From Aquifex sp964425585 (GTDB taxonomy: Bacteria > Aquificota > Aquificia > Aquificales > Aquificaceae): a DNA stretch of 48,413 nucleotides. The notes under the pieces are model-generated. The model was not told where the DNA came from. It worked only from the letters and a program-made list of their open reading frames with translations, and did not search any database. The position numbers were made by a program, and so were the translations under genes. The first letter of the stretch is position 1; every line of letters begins with the position of its first letter. Below are positions 42,204 through 48,413 of this stretch, in pieces. The DNA lies in NCBI GenBank assembly GCA_964425585.1, contig CAYRMG010000008.1:1-48413 (forward strand). The letters run 5' to 3'.

Positions 42204-43207
42204 GAACGAAGAAAACGGTTTCCATAGTCGGTGCGGGGAACGTGGGGGAGCACGTTGCTTCTCTTCTCCTTCTCAGAAATATCGCAAACGTAAAGATGTT
42301 TGATATACCCAGGAAAACCGAAGAAAAGGTATTTGAACCTGTAAAGGGAAAAGCTCTTGATATGAAACAGATGCTTTCTGCCATGGATATAGACGCAAGG
42401 GTGGAGGGGTATACGGTAACACCGGAAGGCGAAGGCTACGAACCCCTTGAAGGTTCGGATATCGTTGTGATAACCGCGGGCTTTCCGAGAAGGCCCGGAA
42501 TGAGCAGGGAGGACCTTCTTGAGGCAAACATAAAAATAATCTCAACTATAGCGGAAAAAATTAAAAAGTTTGCTCCCGATGCTATAGTTATAGTTGTGAC
42601 GAACCCCGTTGATGTTATGACTTACGTAGCCTACAAACTTCTCGGCTTTCCTAAAAACCGTGTTGTAGGTATGGCGGGAGTTCTTGATTCTGCAAGATTT
42701 AAAACATTCATATCCGAGGAACTTATGGTGTCTCCGAAAGATATACACGCTTACGTAATAGGCGGACACGGGGATGAGATGGTTCCTTTAATATCAATAT
42801 CAAACGTGGGGGGGATACCTCTGAAGGACTTACTTCCCAAGGAAAAACTTGAGAAAATAATTGAGAGAACACGTTTCGGAGGCGGTGAGATAGTTAACCT
42901 TATGGGAACTTCCGCTTATTACGCTCCCGCTGCCGCAATAGTTGATATGGTTGAAGCGCTCGTTCAAAATAGCAAGAGAATACTGCCCTGCAGCGTCTAC
43001 CTTGACGGAGAAGCAGGGGAGTATTACGGCGTTCAGGGCTTTTGTGTAGGCGTTCCTGTAAAACTCGGGTCAAACGGGGTTGAAGAAGTTATAAAAGTGC
43101 CTATGATAGAAGAAGAAAGGGAAATGTGGAAGCGTTCCGTTGATTCGGTCAAGAAAACCGTAGAAGTTGCGGAGGCGATACTAAGTGAGGGAAGTGCACG
43201 TAAGTGA
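42200..43207 (+). CDS. mdh: malate dehydrogenase (LDH-like type)
   Basis: A 335-residue NAD(P)-dependent enzyme of the LDH/MDH superfamily, reducing oxaloacetate to malate in the reductive TCA cycle. The dinucleotide motif is VGAGNVGEHVA, the substrate-specificity loop GFPRRPGMSREDLL has the paired arginines of malate dehydrogenases, and the catalytic histidine is in VIGGHGDEMVP. An insertion around residues 40-80 (KTEEKVFEPVKGKALDMKQM) is slightly longer than in typical LDH-like MDH. GGGAGGTC precedes the ATG. It overlaps aco by 4 bases and fumA by 23. Confidence 0.94.
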   Translation: MRTKKTVSIVGAGNVGEHVASLLLLRNIANVKMFDIPRKTEEKVFEPVKGKALDMKQMLSAMDIDARVEGYTVTPEGEGYEPLEGSDIVVITAGFPRRPGMSREDLLEANIKIISTIAEKIKKFAPDAIVIVVTNPVDVMTYVAYKLLGFPKNRVVGMAGVLDSARFKTFISEELMVSPKDIHAYVIGGHGDEMVPLISISNVGGIPLKDLLPKEKLEKIIERTRFGGGEIVNLMGTSAYYAPAAAIVDMVEALVQNSKRILPCSVYLDGEAGEYYGVQGFCVGVPVKLGSNGVEEVIKVPMIEEEREMWKRSVDSVKKTVEVAEAILSEGSARK

Positions 43208-44030
43208 AATAAAGAATGCTGTTAAAGAGGCAATTATAGAGGCTAACTGTAAGCTACCCCAAGAGGTAAGGGTAGCCTTTCAGGAGTCGCTAAAAAGGGA
43301 AGAGTCCGAAGTTGGAAAGGAAGTTCTGAGGCAAATACTCTTAAATGCGGAAATAGCGGAAAAAGAGGGTATGCCTTACTGTCAAGATACGGGTGTAGAT
43401 GTTATATTCGTATTCCTCGGTCAGGACGTTCACGTTGTGGGCGGTTCCCTTGAAGAAGCTATAAACGAGGGTGTAAGAGAAGCAACCCAAGAGGGATACC
43501 TCCGGGCTTCAATGGTTTGGGACCCTCTCTTTGAGAGGAAAAACACAAAGGACAACACACCCGCAGTAATTCATTACGAAGTGGTTCCCGGAGATAGAAT
43601 AAAGATTGCGGTAGCTCCAAAAGGAGCGGGGTCGGAGAATACCTCAAGGCTTGCCATGCTTAAGCCCGCGGACGGTTGGGAAGGTGTAAAGAAATTCATA
43701 CTTGAAACGGTGAAGCTTGCAGGACCGAACGCCTGCCCACCCTTTACCGTAGGTGTAGGAATAGGGGGAAACTTTGAATACTGTGCATACCTTGCAAAGA
43801 AAGCGCTTCTCAGACCGGTAGGTAAAAGGCACGAAAATCCTATAATAGCTAAAGTTGAAGAGGAGCTCCTTGAGGAGATAAACAAGATAGGATGGGGCCC
43901 TATGGGATTCGGAGGAACCACAACGGCTGTGGACGTGAAGGTGGAAATGTATCCTTGCCATATAGCTTCGCTTCCCGTAGCTGTTAATATCCAGTGCCAT
44001 GCAAACAGGCACGCGGAAAGGGTGATATGA
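43185..44030 (+). CDS. fumarate hydratase class I, alpha (N-terminal) subunit
   Basis: A 281-residue subunit of the two-component, oxygen-sensitive 4Fe-4S fumarase that interconverts malate and fumarate. Family motifs are MPYCQDTGVDVIF (cluster cysteine), KGAGSENTSRLAMLKPADG, PNACPPFTVGVGIGG (second cysteine) and MGFGGTTTAVDVKVE, with a late cysteine in NIQCHANRH. The GTG start at 43185 has GGAGG about 9 bases upstream, inside mdh. The beta subunit gene is not next to it, unlike in many bacteria. It is the third rTCA gene in a row after aco and mdh. Confidence 0.93.
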   Translation: MREVHVSEIKNAVKEAIIEANCKLPQEVRVAFQESLKREESEVGKEVLRQILLNAEIAEKEGMPYCQDTGVDVIFVFLGQDVHVVGGSLEEAINEGVREATQEGYLRASMVWDPLFERKNTKDNTPAVIHYEVVPGDRIKIAVAPKGAGSENTSRLAMLKPADGWEGVKKFILETVKLAGPNACPPFTVGVGIGGNFEYCAYLAKKALLRPVGKRHENPIIAKVEEELLEEINKIGWGPMGFGGTTTAVDVKVEMYPCHIASLPVAVNIQCHANRHAERVI

Positions 44031-44134
44031 AGTATTTACTTCTCTTTGCCTTCATAGGTATAATAACCGTGATGTTTCTCTCGGGCTTTTTATTCAGGTT
44101 AATAATGATGAAGTTAAGAAAAAAGCATGGCTAA
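44027..44134 (+). CDS. 35-residue single-helix membrane protein
   Basis: A small open frame whose ATG overlaps the fumarase stop (ATGA) and whose end overlaps the next gene by 8 bases. This tight packing argues that it is translated. The product is one hydrophobic helix (LLLFAFIGIITVMFLSG) with a basic tail (KLRKKHG). I do not recognise a family. It may anchor or assist the fumarase subunit or the neighbouring membrane protein, but nothing in the sequence proves it. Confidence 0.6.
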   Translation: MKYLLLFAFIGIITVMFLSGFLFRLIMMKLRKKHG

Positions 44135-44522
44135 GTATATTCTTTCCCTTTATACCGGCTCCCTCTTTATGCTTATATTCGTGGTATCCACCGTTCTTCT
44201 CAGGACGGAAAAAAATAAAAATATTGCCGGACACTTTTACGGAAGGATTCTCTGGAGATTTTACAGGATATCCCTTTCCCTTCTCCTAATTTATACTTTA
44301 TTGTTTGATTTTTTCAAAGGTCTTATATTAATCTTAGGCTTGGGAGCTAACATTTTATGGTCTAAGAAACTGAAGGAATTCAAGAAAAAGTTAGGAGATA
44401 TAGAAAGTTTTGATTACAATCATCCCGATAGGGTGAAATTTAGAAATATGTCGTATATATCCCTTTTTATTCTTTTTCTTAACTTTTTACTTTCAAGTTT
44501 CGTTTTAATAAAAACTTCATAG
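44127..44522 (+). CDS. small integral membrane protein, possibly DUF4149-like
   Basis: A 131-residue protein with about four membrane helices: two in the first 40 residues plus the RILWRFYRISLSLLLIYTLL segment, then LILILGLGANILW and a final helix (LFILFLNFLLSSFVLI). The pattern of a first helix followed by a GHFYGRILWRFYRI motif resembles DUF4149/TMEM205-type proteins, but I am not certain. The start overlaps the 35-residue gene by 8 bases and it ends 10 bases before infC, so it sits in a fumarase-to-infC transcription unit. Confidence 0.75.
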   Translation: MAKYILSLYTGSLFMLIFVVSTVLLRTEKNKNIAGHFYGRILWRFYRISLSLLLIYTLLFDFFKGLILILGLGANILWSKKLKEFKKKLGDIESFDYNHPDRVKFRNMSYISLFILFLNFLLSSFVLIKTS

Positions 44523-44532
44523 AGGAGGCTGT

Positions 44533-45060
44533 ATGGGTAAGTTAAAGGAGTATAGGGTAAACAGGCAGATAAGGGCAAAGGAATGCAGGTTGATTGATGA
44601 AAACGGTCAGCAGATAGGCATAGTTCCCCTTGAGGAAGCTCTGAAGATTGCAGAAGAGAAGGGACTTGACCTTGTAGAAATAGCACCTCAAGCAAAACCG
44701 CCGGTATGCAAGATAATGGATTACGGAAAGTTTAAATACGAACTAAAGAAAAAGGAAAGGGAGGCGAGGAAGAAACAGAGGGAACACCAGATAGAAGTAA
44801 AGGATATAAGAATGAAGGTAAGAATTGACGAGCATGACCTTCAAGTTAAGCTAAAGCATATGAGGGAATTCCTTGAAGAAGGGGATAAGGTAAAGGTGTG
44901 GTTACGATTTAGAGGAAGGGAAAATATATATCCCGAGCTCGGAAAAAAGCTCGCGGAAAGAATAATAAATGAACTTAAGGACATTGCAGAAGTTGAAGTT
45001 CAACCAAAGAAGGAAGGAAACTTTATGATATTTGTCTTGGCACCGAAGAGAAAAAAGTAG
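44533..45060 (+). CDS. infC: translation initiation factor IF-3
   Basis: A 175-residue factor that binds the 30S subunit and checks start-codon and initiator tRNA pairing. N-terminal domain: YRVNRQIRAKECRLIDENGQ, then LDLVEIAPQAKPPVCKIMDYGKFKYE; C-terminal domain: EVKDIRMKVRIDEHDLQVK and FRGRENIYPELG. It starts with ATG preceded by AGAGGAGG, unlike the AUU of enteric infC, so the classical AUU-based autoregulation is not encoded. rpmI and rplT, the usual partners, are not downstream; the gene ends next to the gap-containing efflux region. Confidence 0.96.
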   Translation: MGKLKEYRVNRQIRAKECRLIDENGQQIGIVPLEEALKIAEEKGLDLVEIAPQAKPPVCKIMDYGKFKYELKKKEREARKKQREHQIEVKDIRMKVRIDEHDLQVKLKHMREFLEEGDKVKVWLRFRGRENIYPELGKKLAERIINELKDIAEVEVQPKKEGNFMIFVLAPKRKK

Positions 45061-45180
45061 TCATTTGATAAATTCGTAGTCCTTTTCATATCCTCCCATA
45101 GCACTTCTATGTCCGTGGGGTGAGTAAACCCCCCTTATGTTTTCCTTTTTTAGAGCTTCCCTTTCACACCTCCTACAAAT
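45061..45180 (-). CDS. open frame of 39 codons beside the assembly gap, Cys/His-containing (uncertain)
   Basis: Minus-strand frame directly after the TAA that ends the GHNH tail, running to a TGA that abuts the infC stop. Its codon choice (AGG, ATA, GGA, GAA, AAG) is like that of real genes here and the conceptual product contains CRRCE, a HGH and the C-terminal GGYEKDYEFIK. It has no ATG, GTG or TTG at its beginning. It may be the end of a gene damaged by, or extending into, the gap, or a chance frame. Not recognised. Confidence 0.3.
   Translation of the reverse strand: MCRRCEREALKKENIRGVYSPHGHRSAMGGYEKDYEFIK
45117..45132 (+). terminator. weak stem-loop after infC
   Basis: GGGGT and ACCCC flank a 6-base loop about 57 bases after the infC stop, and a T-rich run (TTTTCCTTTTTT) follows 8 bases later. 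The stem is short (5 bp), so this is only a candidate intrinsic terminator. Confidence 0.25.
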
Positions 45181-46491
45181 TTAATGGTTATGACCNNNNN
45201 NNNNNNNNNNNNNNNNNNNNNNNNNNNNNNNNNNNNNNNNNNNNNNNNNNNNNNNNNNNNNNNNNNNNNNNNNNNNNNNNNNNNNNNNNNNNNNNAGCTT
45301 CACATTAACGGGCATATACATACCCTTTTCCATCTCAACAAATACAACGGTTCTTCTTCCCGTATCTATTACCGCGCTTTCTGGAACCGCAAGGACTTCA
45401 CCGAGCGGGATGTTGAACTTAACCTCAACAAGAGAATTAGGCTTTAGCATAAGGTTTTCATTTTTAGCCCTTAGTCTAACCCTGACGGTTCTTGATAGCT
45501 TATTAACTTCGGGAAATATGTAATCAACCTTTGCGTGAAGAATGTGGCGGGGATTTTCCTCCGGAATTACCATAGCTTCAGTTCCTTTAGCTATATAACC
45601 CGCCTTTCTTAAGGGAATTTCGGCTATAATCCAGGCTTCGGATATATCCGCGATTCTGTATGCTACAAACCCTTCCTTAACAAATCCGCCGTCGTAAACG
45701 TTCTTTTTGAGAATTACACCGCTTATGGGTGAACGAATAATGCTTTTGGCTTTGTAGTATTCAAGCTTCCTTTTTGCCTTTTCCATAAGTTCTTTGTCTC
45801 CTATTTTTTTCGCGTGTTCGTATTCCTCAAGGGCTATCTTCATATCGGGACTTAGAATTTTCATAAGGGGTGTTCCCTTCTTTACGTATTCTCCTTCAAA
45901 TCTTCCAAAGGTGTTTTCCACCCATGCATCAGCACGAACCGTTATATCGTAAACCTTGGAAAGGTTGTAATCCACATATCCCACGGTAAAAAACTTTTTT
46001 TCAAGCCTTAGCCTTCTTACTGGTTCTGTTACAACACCTATTAGCTGGAGTTTTTCAGGGGAAATCATTATGTGATTCCCGTGAACCATTACCGCAGGTT
46101 TCTCTACCTTTCCTTTAACTATGGGAACGAATACATCGTGGGTTATCATGCTTCCGTCAGAAAAAACAATTCTTATCTGCCATGGACCGTCCATACTTAT
46201 ATTTAGGCTCCCCCTATATGTGCCTTCCGAAACCTTTTCAAGCTTGGCGACATCCCTCATTTCGCTCATACCGGGCATAGGAGGCATGTAAAAGTAAAAC
46301 TCTTTAATTTCCTTGGGAGGCTTGACTACCACCTTTATCTTGTTTCCGCCCGTTTTTATACTACCCGTTTCCGAATAAATAATGACTTCAACGTTATTCT
46401 TTTTAAAGCTAAGAACTTCCTTGTAATCCTTTTTAAAAAATCCGAAAAAAGGCATTATAAGGACAAGAAGAATAGGAATAACTTTCTTCAT
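45181..46491 (-). CDS. CusB-type periplasmic adaptor (membrane fusion protein) of a metal efflux system; broken by gap
   Basis: About 400 residues are readable. An N-terminal signal/anchor (MKKVIPILLVLIMPFFGFF) is followed by a YtkA-like domain (YMPPMPGMSEM ... GPWQIRIVFSDG) and then the adaptor: barrel-sandwich (VRADAWVENTFGRFEGEYVKKG), a short helical hairpin, and beta-barrel (GTEAMVIPEENP) with AVPESAVIDTGRRTVVFVE near the end. This is the CusB/CzcB heavy-metal RND layout. The frame then enters 100 Ns and emerges as GHNH and a stop, but the gap length is arbitrary, so the tail may belong to another protein. It overlaps the outer-membrane factor gene by 4 bases. Confidence 0.85.
   Translation of the reverse strand: MKKVIPILLVLIMPFFGFFKKDYKEVLSFKKNNVEVIIYSETGSIKTGGNKIKVVVKPPKEIKEFYFYMPPMPGMSEMRDVAKLEKVSEGTYRGSLNISMDGPWQIRIVFSDGSMITHDVFVPIVKGKVEKPAVMVHGNHIMISPEKLQLIGVVTEPVRRLRLEKKFFTVGYVDYNLSKVYDITVRADAWVENTFGRFEGEYVKKGTPLMKILSPDMKIALEEYEHAKKIGDKELMEKAKRKLEYYKAKSIIRSPISGVILKKNVYDGGFVKEGFVAYRIADISEAWIIAEIPLRKAGYIAKGTEAMVIPEENPRHILHAKVDYIFPEVNKLSRTVRVRLRAKNENLMLKPNSLVEVKFNIPLGEVLAVPESAVIDTGRRTVVFVEMEKGMYMPVNVKXXXXXXXXXXXXXXXXXXXXXXXXXXXXXXXXXXGHNH
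45196..45295. other. assembly gap of exactly 100 N
   Basis: One hundred consecutive N, the conventional placeholder for a scaffold join of unknown size. It lies near the 3' end of the CusB-like gene, exactly where a cusA-type RND pump gene (about 3 kb) would be expected. Confidence 0.99.
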
Positions 46492-47663
46492 AGCAGTGCC
46501 TCCGCTTTTACAACAAGTTTGTTCATGTAGGTTATCAGGGAAACTTCATCAAGCTTCAGTTTCCATAAAATCCTATACGCCCTTAAAATCTCCCTTATAT
46601 CAACCCTGTCATACTTATAAGCTATAAAAAGGGAGCCTATTTCCGCTTTTTTTACCTCTATTTCCTTTCTTATCTTATCAAGGGTATCTTTAAGAAGGTT
46701 ATACTCCCTTTTCAGTCCCTCAAATTCCTCCCTTAGTTTTACTTTTATGTCTTCAATTTCCCTCTTTTTTGCTTCTATCCTTTCCTTTGCCTCAAGGACG
46801 AGAAATCTTTCCCTCTTTTCATACCAGATAGGAACTGTTATCGCCACACCTACGGAAAACATATCGGGAAGGTCTGGCCTTACGGCGTAATCAAAAAGGA
46901 AGTTAAAATCGGGTTTATGCACAACTTTGGCGTATCTGTATTCCTTCATTATTGTATCAAGCTCTTTCTTCAAAACATTTGTATATACACTATTTTCGGG
47001 GTCAAAGAACTTCGGAAATGTCCTGAGGATAAGTTTTTCCCCTTTAAGCGGAACTCTTTCGTAGGTAAGTGCGTATATACGCGATAGAAGCTCCTCCCTT
47101 GTAGCTCTTTCCCTTTCTATCGCTCTCTCGGTTTTTATTATCTCAGCTTTCAAAAGTAGAAGGTCAGAAAGGAGTGCCTTGCCGTAAGAGTATTTCTCCT
47201 CGGTAATATTCTTAAGAAGTTTTATATCCTCAAGTATTTCCTTTAAAATTCTCTCCCTTTCAAGTGTAAGGAGAAAGTCGTAGTAAAAAAGGGATAAATC
47301 CCTTTTCAGTTCCCTCAGAAATACCTCCTTTCTTGCTTCTACTTCACCCGCTTTTCCTTCATATATGCTGTATTTTCTTTCTCTTTTTTCTTTAAGTATG
47401 TAGCCCTGTGAAAAGGTGAAGGCGTAAGAACTCATCGGATTTTCCTTTCTGGCTATCGGAACTTCCGTATCAAAGTTCCTCAGCGTAAATCTCAGTTGGG
47501 GGTTAGGTAAAGATAAGTAAAACTTCCCTTTCTTTAAAAAGGCTCTTTTTCTATATTCGTAAGATTCTATAAGTTTATTGTTCGTAAAAGCTTTCTGTAT
47601 CAGGATTTCCAACTCTCCTGCAACAAGCGGAACCGAAATAAGCCAAAGAATTATTAACACCAT
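46488..47663 (-). CDS. TolC/CusC-like outer-membrane efflux protein
   Basis: A 391-residue protein with an N-terminal signal (MVLIILWLISVPLVAG) and the repeated long helices of the outer membrane factor family: LSLPNPQLRFTLRNF in the first strand region, LKRDLSLFYYDFLLTLERE and AELIKTERAIERERATREE as tunnel helices, then VGVAITVPIWYEKRERF, the conserved second-repeat strand. It is the short CzcC/CusC type for heavy-metal RND pumps. It is translated together with the CusB-like gene (4-base overlap). No good -10 or Shine-Dalgarno is seen just before its ATG. Confidence 0.88.
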   Translation of the reverse strand: MVLIILWLISVPLVAGELEILIQKAFTNNKLIESYEYRKRAFLKKGKFYLSLPNPQLRFTLRNFDTEVPIARKENPMSSYAFTFSQGYILKEKRERKYSIYEGKAGEVEARKEVFLRELKRDLSLFYYDFLLTLERERILKEILEDIKLLKNITEEKYSYGKALLSDLLLLKAEIIKTERAIERERATREELLSRIYALTYERVPLKGEKLILRTFPKFFDPENSVYTNVLKKELDTIMKEYRYAKVVHKPDFNFLFDYAVRPDLPDMFSVGVAITVPIWYEKRERFLVLEAKERIEAKKREIEDIKVKLREEFEGLKREYNLLKDTLDKIRKEIEVKKAEIGSLFIAYKYDRVDIREILRAYRILWKLKLDEVSLITYMNKLVVKAEALL

Positions 47664-47716
47664 GTTGATTTTTAAGGATATGCTTGGGAACTTTTTTCCT
47701 CAACAGCCTAATTTAG

Positions 47717-47749
47717 CGTGAATTAAACGTGAAATTAACAGGAGATTAA
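47717..47749 (+). promoter_or_regulatory. three contiguous 11-bp direct repeats upstream of the DUF302 gene
   Basis: The units are cgtgaattaaa (47717-47727), cgtgaaattaa (47728-47738) and caggagattaa (47739-47749). All share G at position 4, A at 5, T at 8 and A-A at 10-11. The block ends 3 bases before the -35 TTGACC. Phased 11-bp direct repeats abutting a -35 are the hallmark of OmpR/PhoB-type activator sites; which regulator binds is unknown. Confidence 0.5.
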
Positions 47750-47752
47750 TCA

Positions 47753-47781
47753 TTGACCTTATTAAGTTATGTTAGTATTTA
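47753..47781 (+). promoter_or_regulatory. promoter of the DUF302 gene
   Basis: TTGACC (47753-47758; 5 of 6) and TATTTA (47776-47781; 3 of 6) are separated by 17 bases. The weak -10 next to a good -35 and direct repeats fits an activator-dependent promoter. An alternative -10, TACTAT (47780-47785), has 21-base spacing. A strong Shine-Dalgarno AAGGAGGTG follows at 47798-47806. Confidence 0.5.
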
Positions 47782-47811
47782 CTATATAAAAAGTAATAAG
47801 GAGGTGGAAAA

Positions 47812-48195
47812 ATGTTGATAAATGTAGAAACGCAAAAAGATTTTGATAAGGTTGTTCAGGATGTTCAGGAGAAGTCAAAGGAAAAGGGCTTCGGTGTTAT
47901 GTCCGTTCATGAAGTGCACAAGATTCTTGAAAGTAAAGGCATGCCCATTAATTACAAGTGCACGATAATAGAGATATGTCAACCAAAAGCCGCAAGCACC
48001 GTTTTGTCAAAGAGGGCTGATATATCAACTGCAATGCCGTGTAGAATATCGGTCTACGAGCAAAACGGAAAGGTTTTCCTAAGCACTATGGCACCTACTG
48101 AGCTTTTGAATCTGTATAAGGCGGATGAGTTCAAGGAACTGGCACAGGAAATAGAAAATACAATAAAGAGCATTATGGAAGAAGCCGCTAAGTGA
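47812..48195 (+). CDS. DUF302 family protein
   Basis: A 127-residue small cytoplasmic protein. The DUF302 pattern is clear: KGFGVMSVHEVHKILESKGM, then TIIEICQPKAAS and MPCRISVYEQNGKVFLSTM followed by a PTELL-like motif. Cysteines sit in YKCTIIEIC and MPCR. The molecular function of DUF302 is not established; family members are often found near sulfur, metal or redox genes, and here it is divergent from a heavy-metal efflux pair. It has the best Shine-Dalgarno in the region (AAGGAGGTG) and looks well expressed and regulated. Confidence 0.9.
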   Translation: MLINVETQKDFDKVVQDVQEKSKEKGFGVMSVHEVHKILESKGMPINYKCTIIEICQPKAASTVLSKRADISTAMPCRISVYEQNGKVFLSTMAPTELLNLYKADEFKELAQEIENTIKSIMEEAAK

Positions 48196-48260
48196 GTTTT
48201 ATGAAGTTTTTAAGGAATTATTAAACCCTTTTTATTCGCTTTTTTCTATCTTTATTCTTT

Positions 48261-48413
48261 GTGAGATTCCTTCTTCTACTTTTTCTTGTTTTATTTCTTG
48301 GTTCTTGTTCAAAGGAAGAGGATAGGATAGCGGTTCTTTTAACGGGGAAGGGTAGACTACAGAAGCTTGAAGGTTTTAAAAAGGGTTTAAAGGATTTAGG
48401 GATTAAAAATATA
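48261..48413 (+). CDS. lipoprotein, probable ABC transporter substrate-binding type (partial, runs off the window)
   Basis: From the GTG at 48261 there are 51 open codons to the window edge. The start of the product is a lipoprotein signal (RFLLLLFLVLFLGSC, lipobox LGSC) followed by DRIAVLLTGKGRLQKLEGFKKGLKDLG. The pattern IAVLLTG-x4-x-L-x-GFKKGLKDLG resembles the beginning of the ABC_sub_bind (TrpX-like) periplasmic binding protein family. No Shine-Dalgarno is visible before the GTG. The 65 bases between the DUF302 gene and this start hold no other gene. Confidence 0.65.
   Translation, partial: MRFLLLLFLVLFLGSCSKEEDRIAVLLTGKGRLQKLEGFKKGLKDLGIKNI

Noticed and set aside
45164..45176. AGGAGG on the minus strand near the gap as a ribosome binding site
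   Set aside because: No ATG, GTG or TTG with an open frame follows at a suitable distance; the string is explained by Arg-Arg codons in the 39-codon frame.
1..48413. CRISPR arrays, insertion sequences, prophage or integron features
   Set aside because: No regularly spaced repeats, transposase, integrase or terminal inverted repeats were seen; coding is continuous housekeeping sequence.
1..48413. tRNA or rRNA genes
   Set aside because: Intergenic spaces are nearly all shorter than 70 bases; the three longest (99, about 135 and 148 bases) showed no cloverleaf or rRNA-like sequence by eye.

Overview
The window looks like a piece of a draft chromosome from a hyperthermophilic, chemolithoautotrophic member of the Aquificaceae, close to but not identical with Aquifex aeolicus. 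Reasons: nearly continuous, overlapping genes with almost no intergenic DNA; heavy use of AGG/AGA and ATA codons and Lys/Glu-rich proteins; several proteins that match Aquifex families I remember (the HDLP-type histone-deacetylase-like protein, a 151-aa TadA, DnaC helicase loader, PpsA, archaeal-type FBP aldolase/phosphatase); and a cluster of reductive-TCA enzymes. A run of exactly 100 Ns (45196-45295) marks a scaffold join of unknown true length. I see no rRNA, tRNA, CRISPR array, insertion sequence or prophage, and no gene-free stretch longer than 300 bases.

Layout. 1-3734: complex I membrane genes nuoL (3' end), nuoM, nuoN, nuoA, followed by a patatin-like lipase. 4450-7906: class II aldolase (minus), then ispG-fliN-tadA-unknown gene. 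7855-10246 (minus): PhoU plus an NtrY-type sensor kinase. 10262-11646: gmhA-nadK. 11632-16726 (minus): DnaC, slipin, thioredoxin-like YyaL family protein, PilN/PilM-like pair. 16723-25637 (minus): ppsA, glyS, then hdac-usp-gyrB. 25689-27587: nuoG alone. 27584-29409 (minus): CLC-type chloride protein with a 38-aa partner. 29476-31976: fur, thiF/moeB-like gene, dicarboxylate symporter, continuing into 31973-36783: mutS2, CcmI-like lipoprotein, SDR, fliM, unknown basic protein. 36800-45060: FBP aldolase/phosphatase, murJ, trpC, aconitase, malate dehydrogenase, fumarase alpha, two small membrane proteins, infC. 45061-47663 (minus): a CusB/CusC-like metal-efflux pair broken by the gap. 47812-end: DUF302 protein and the start of a lipoprotein.

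How it fits together. Aconitase, malate dehydrogenase and fumarase supply steps of the reductive TCA cycle; PEP synthase and the bifunctional FBP aldolase/phosphatase carry the carbon up into gluconeogenesis; complex I, ThiF/MoeB and the CcmI-like lipoprotein relate to respiration and cofactor chemistry; FliM and FliN show the cell is flagellated. Flagellar, informational and metabolic genes are mixed inside the same transcription units, as is typical of Aquifex.

The most interesting non-coding signal is a repeated arrangement in which an AT-rich -10-like hexamer ends only 6-9 bases before the start codon and no Shine-Dalgarno is present (gyrB, fur, thiF, slipin, fba, dnaC, tadA, the mutS2-downstream lipoprotein, gmhA, phoU). 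This suggests widespread leaderless transcripts. The fur gene also carries a 15/19 match to the classical Fur box inside its own promoter, and the DUF302 gene is preceded by three contiguous 11-bp direct repeats abutting its -35. No clearly new large system (defence, mobile or biosynthetic) is visible.
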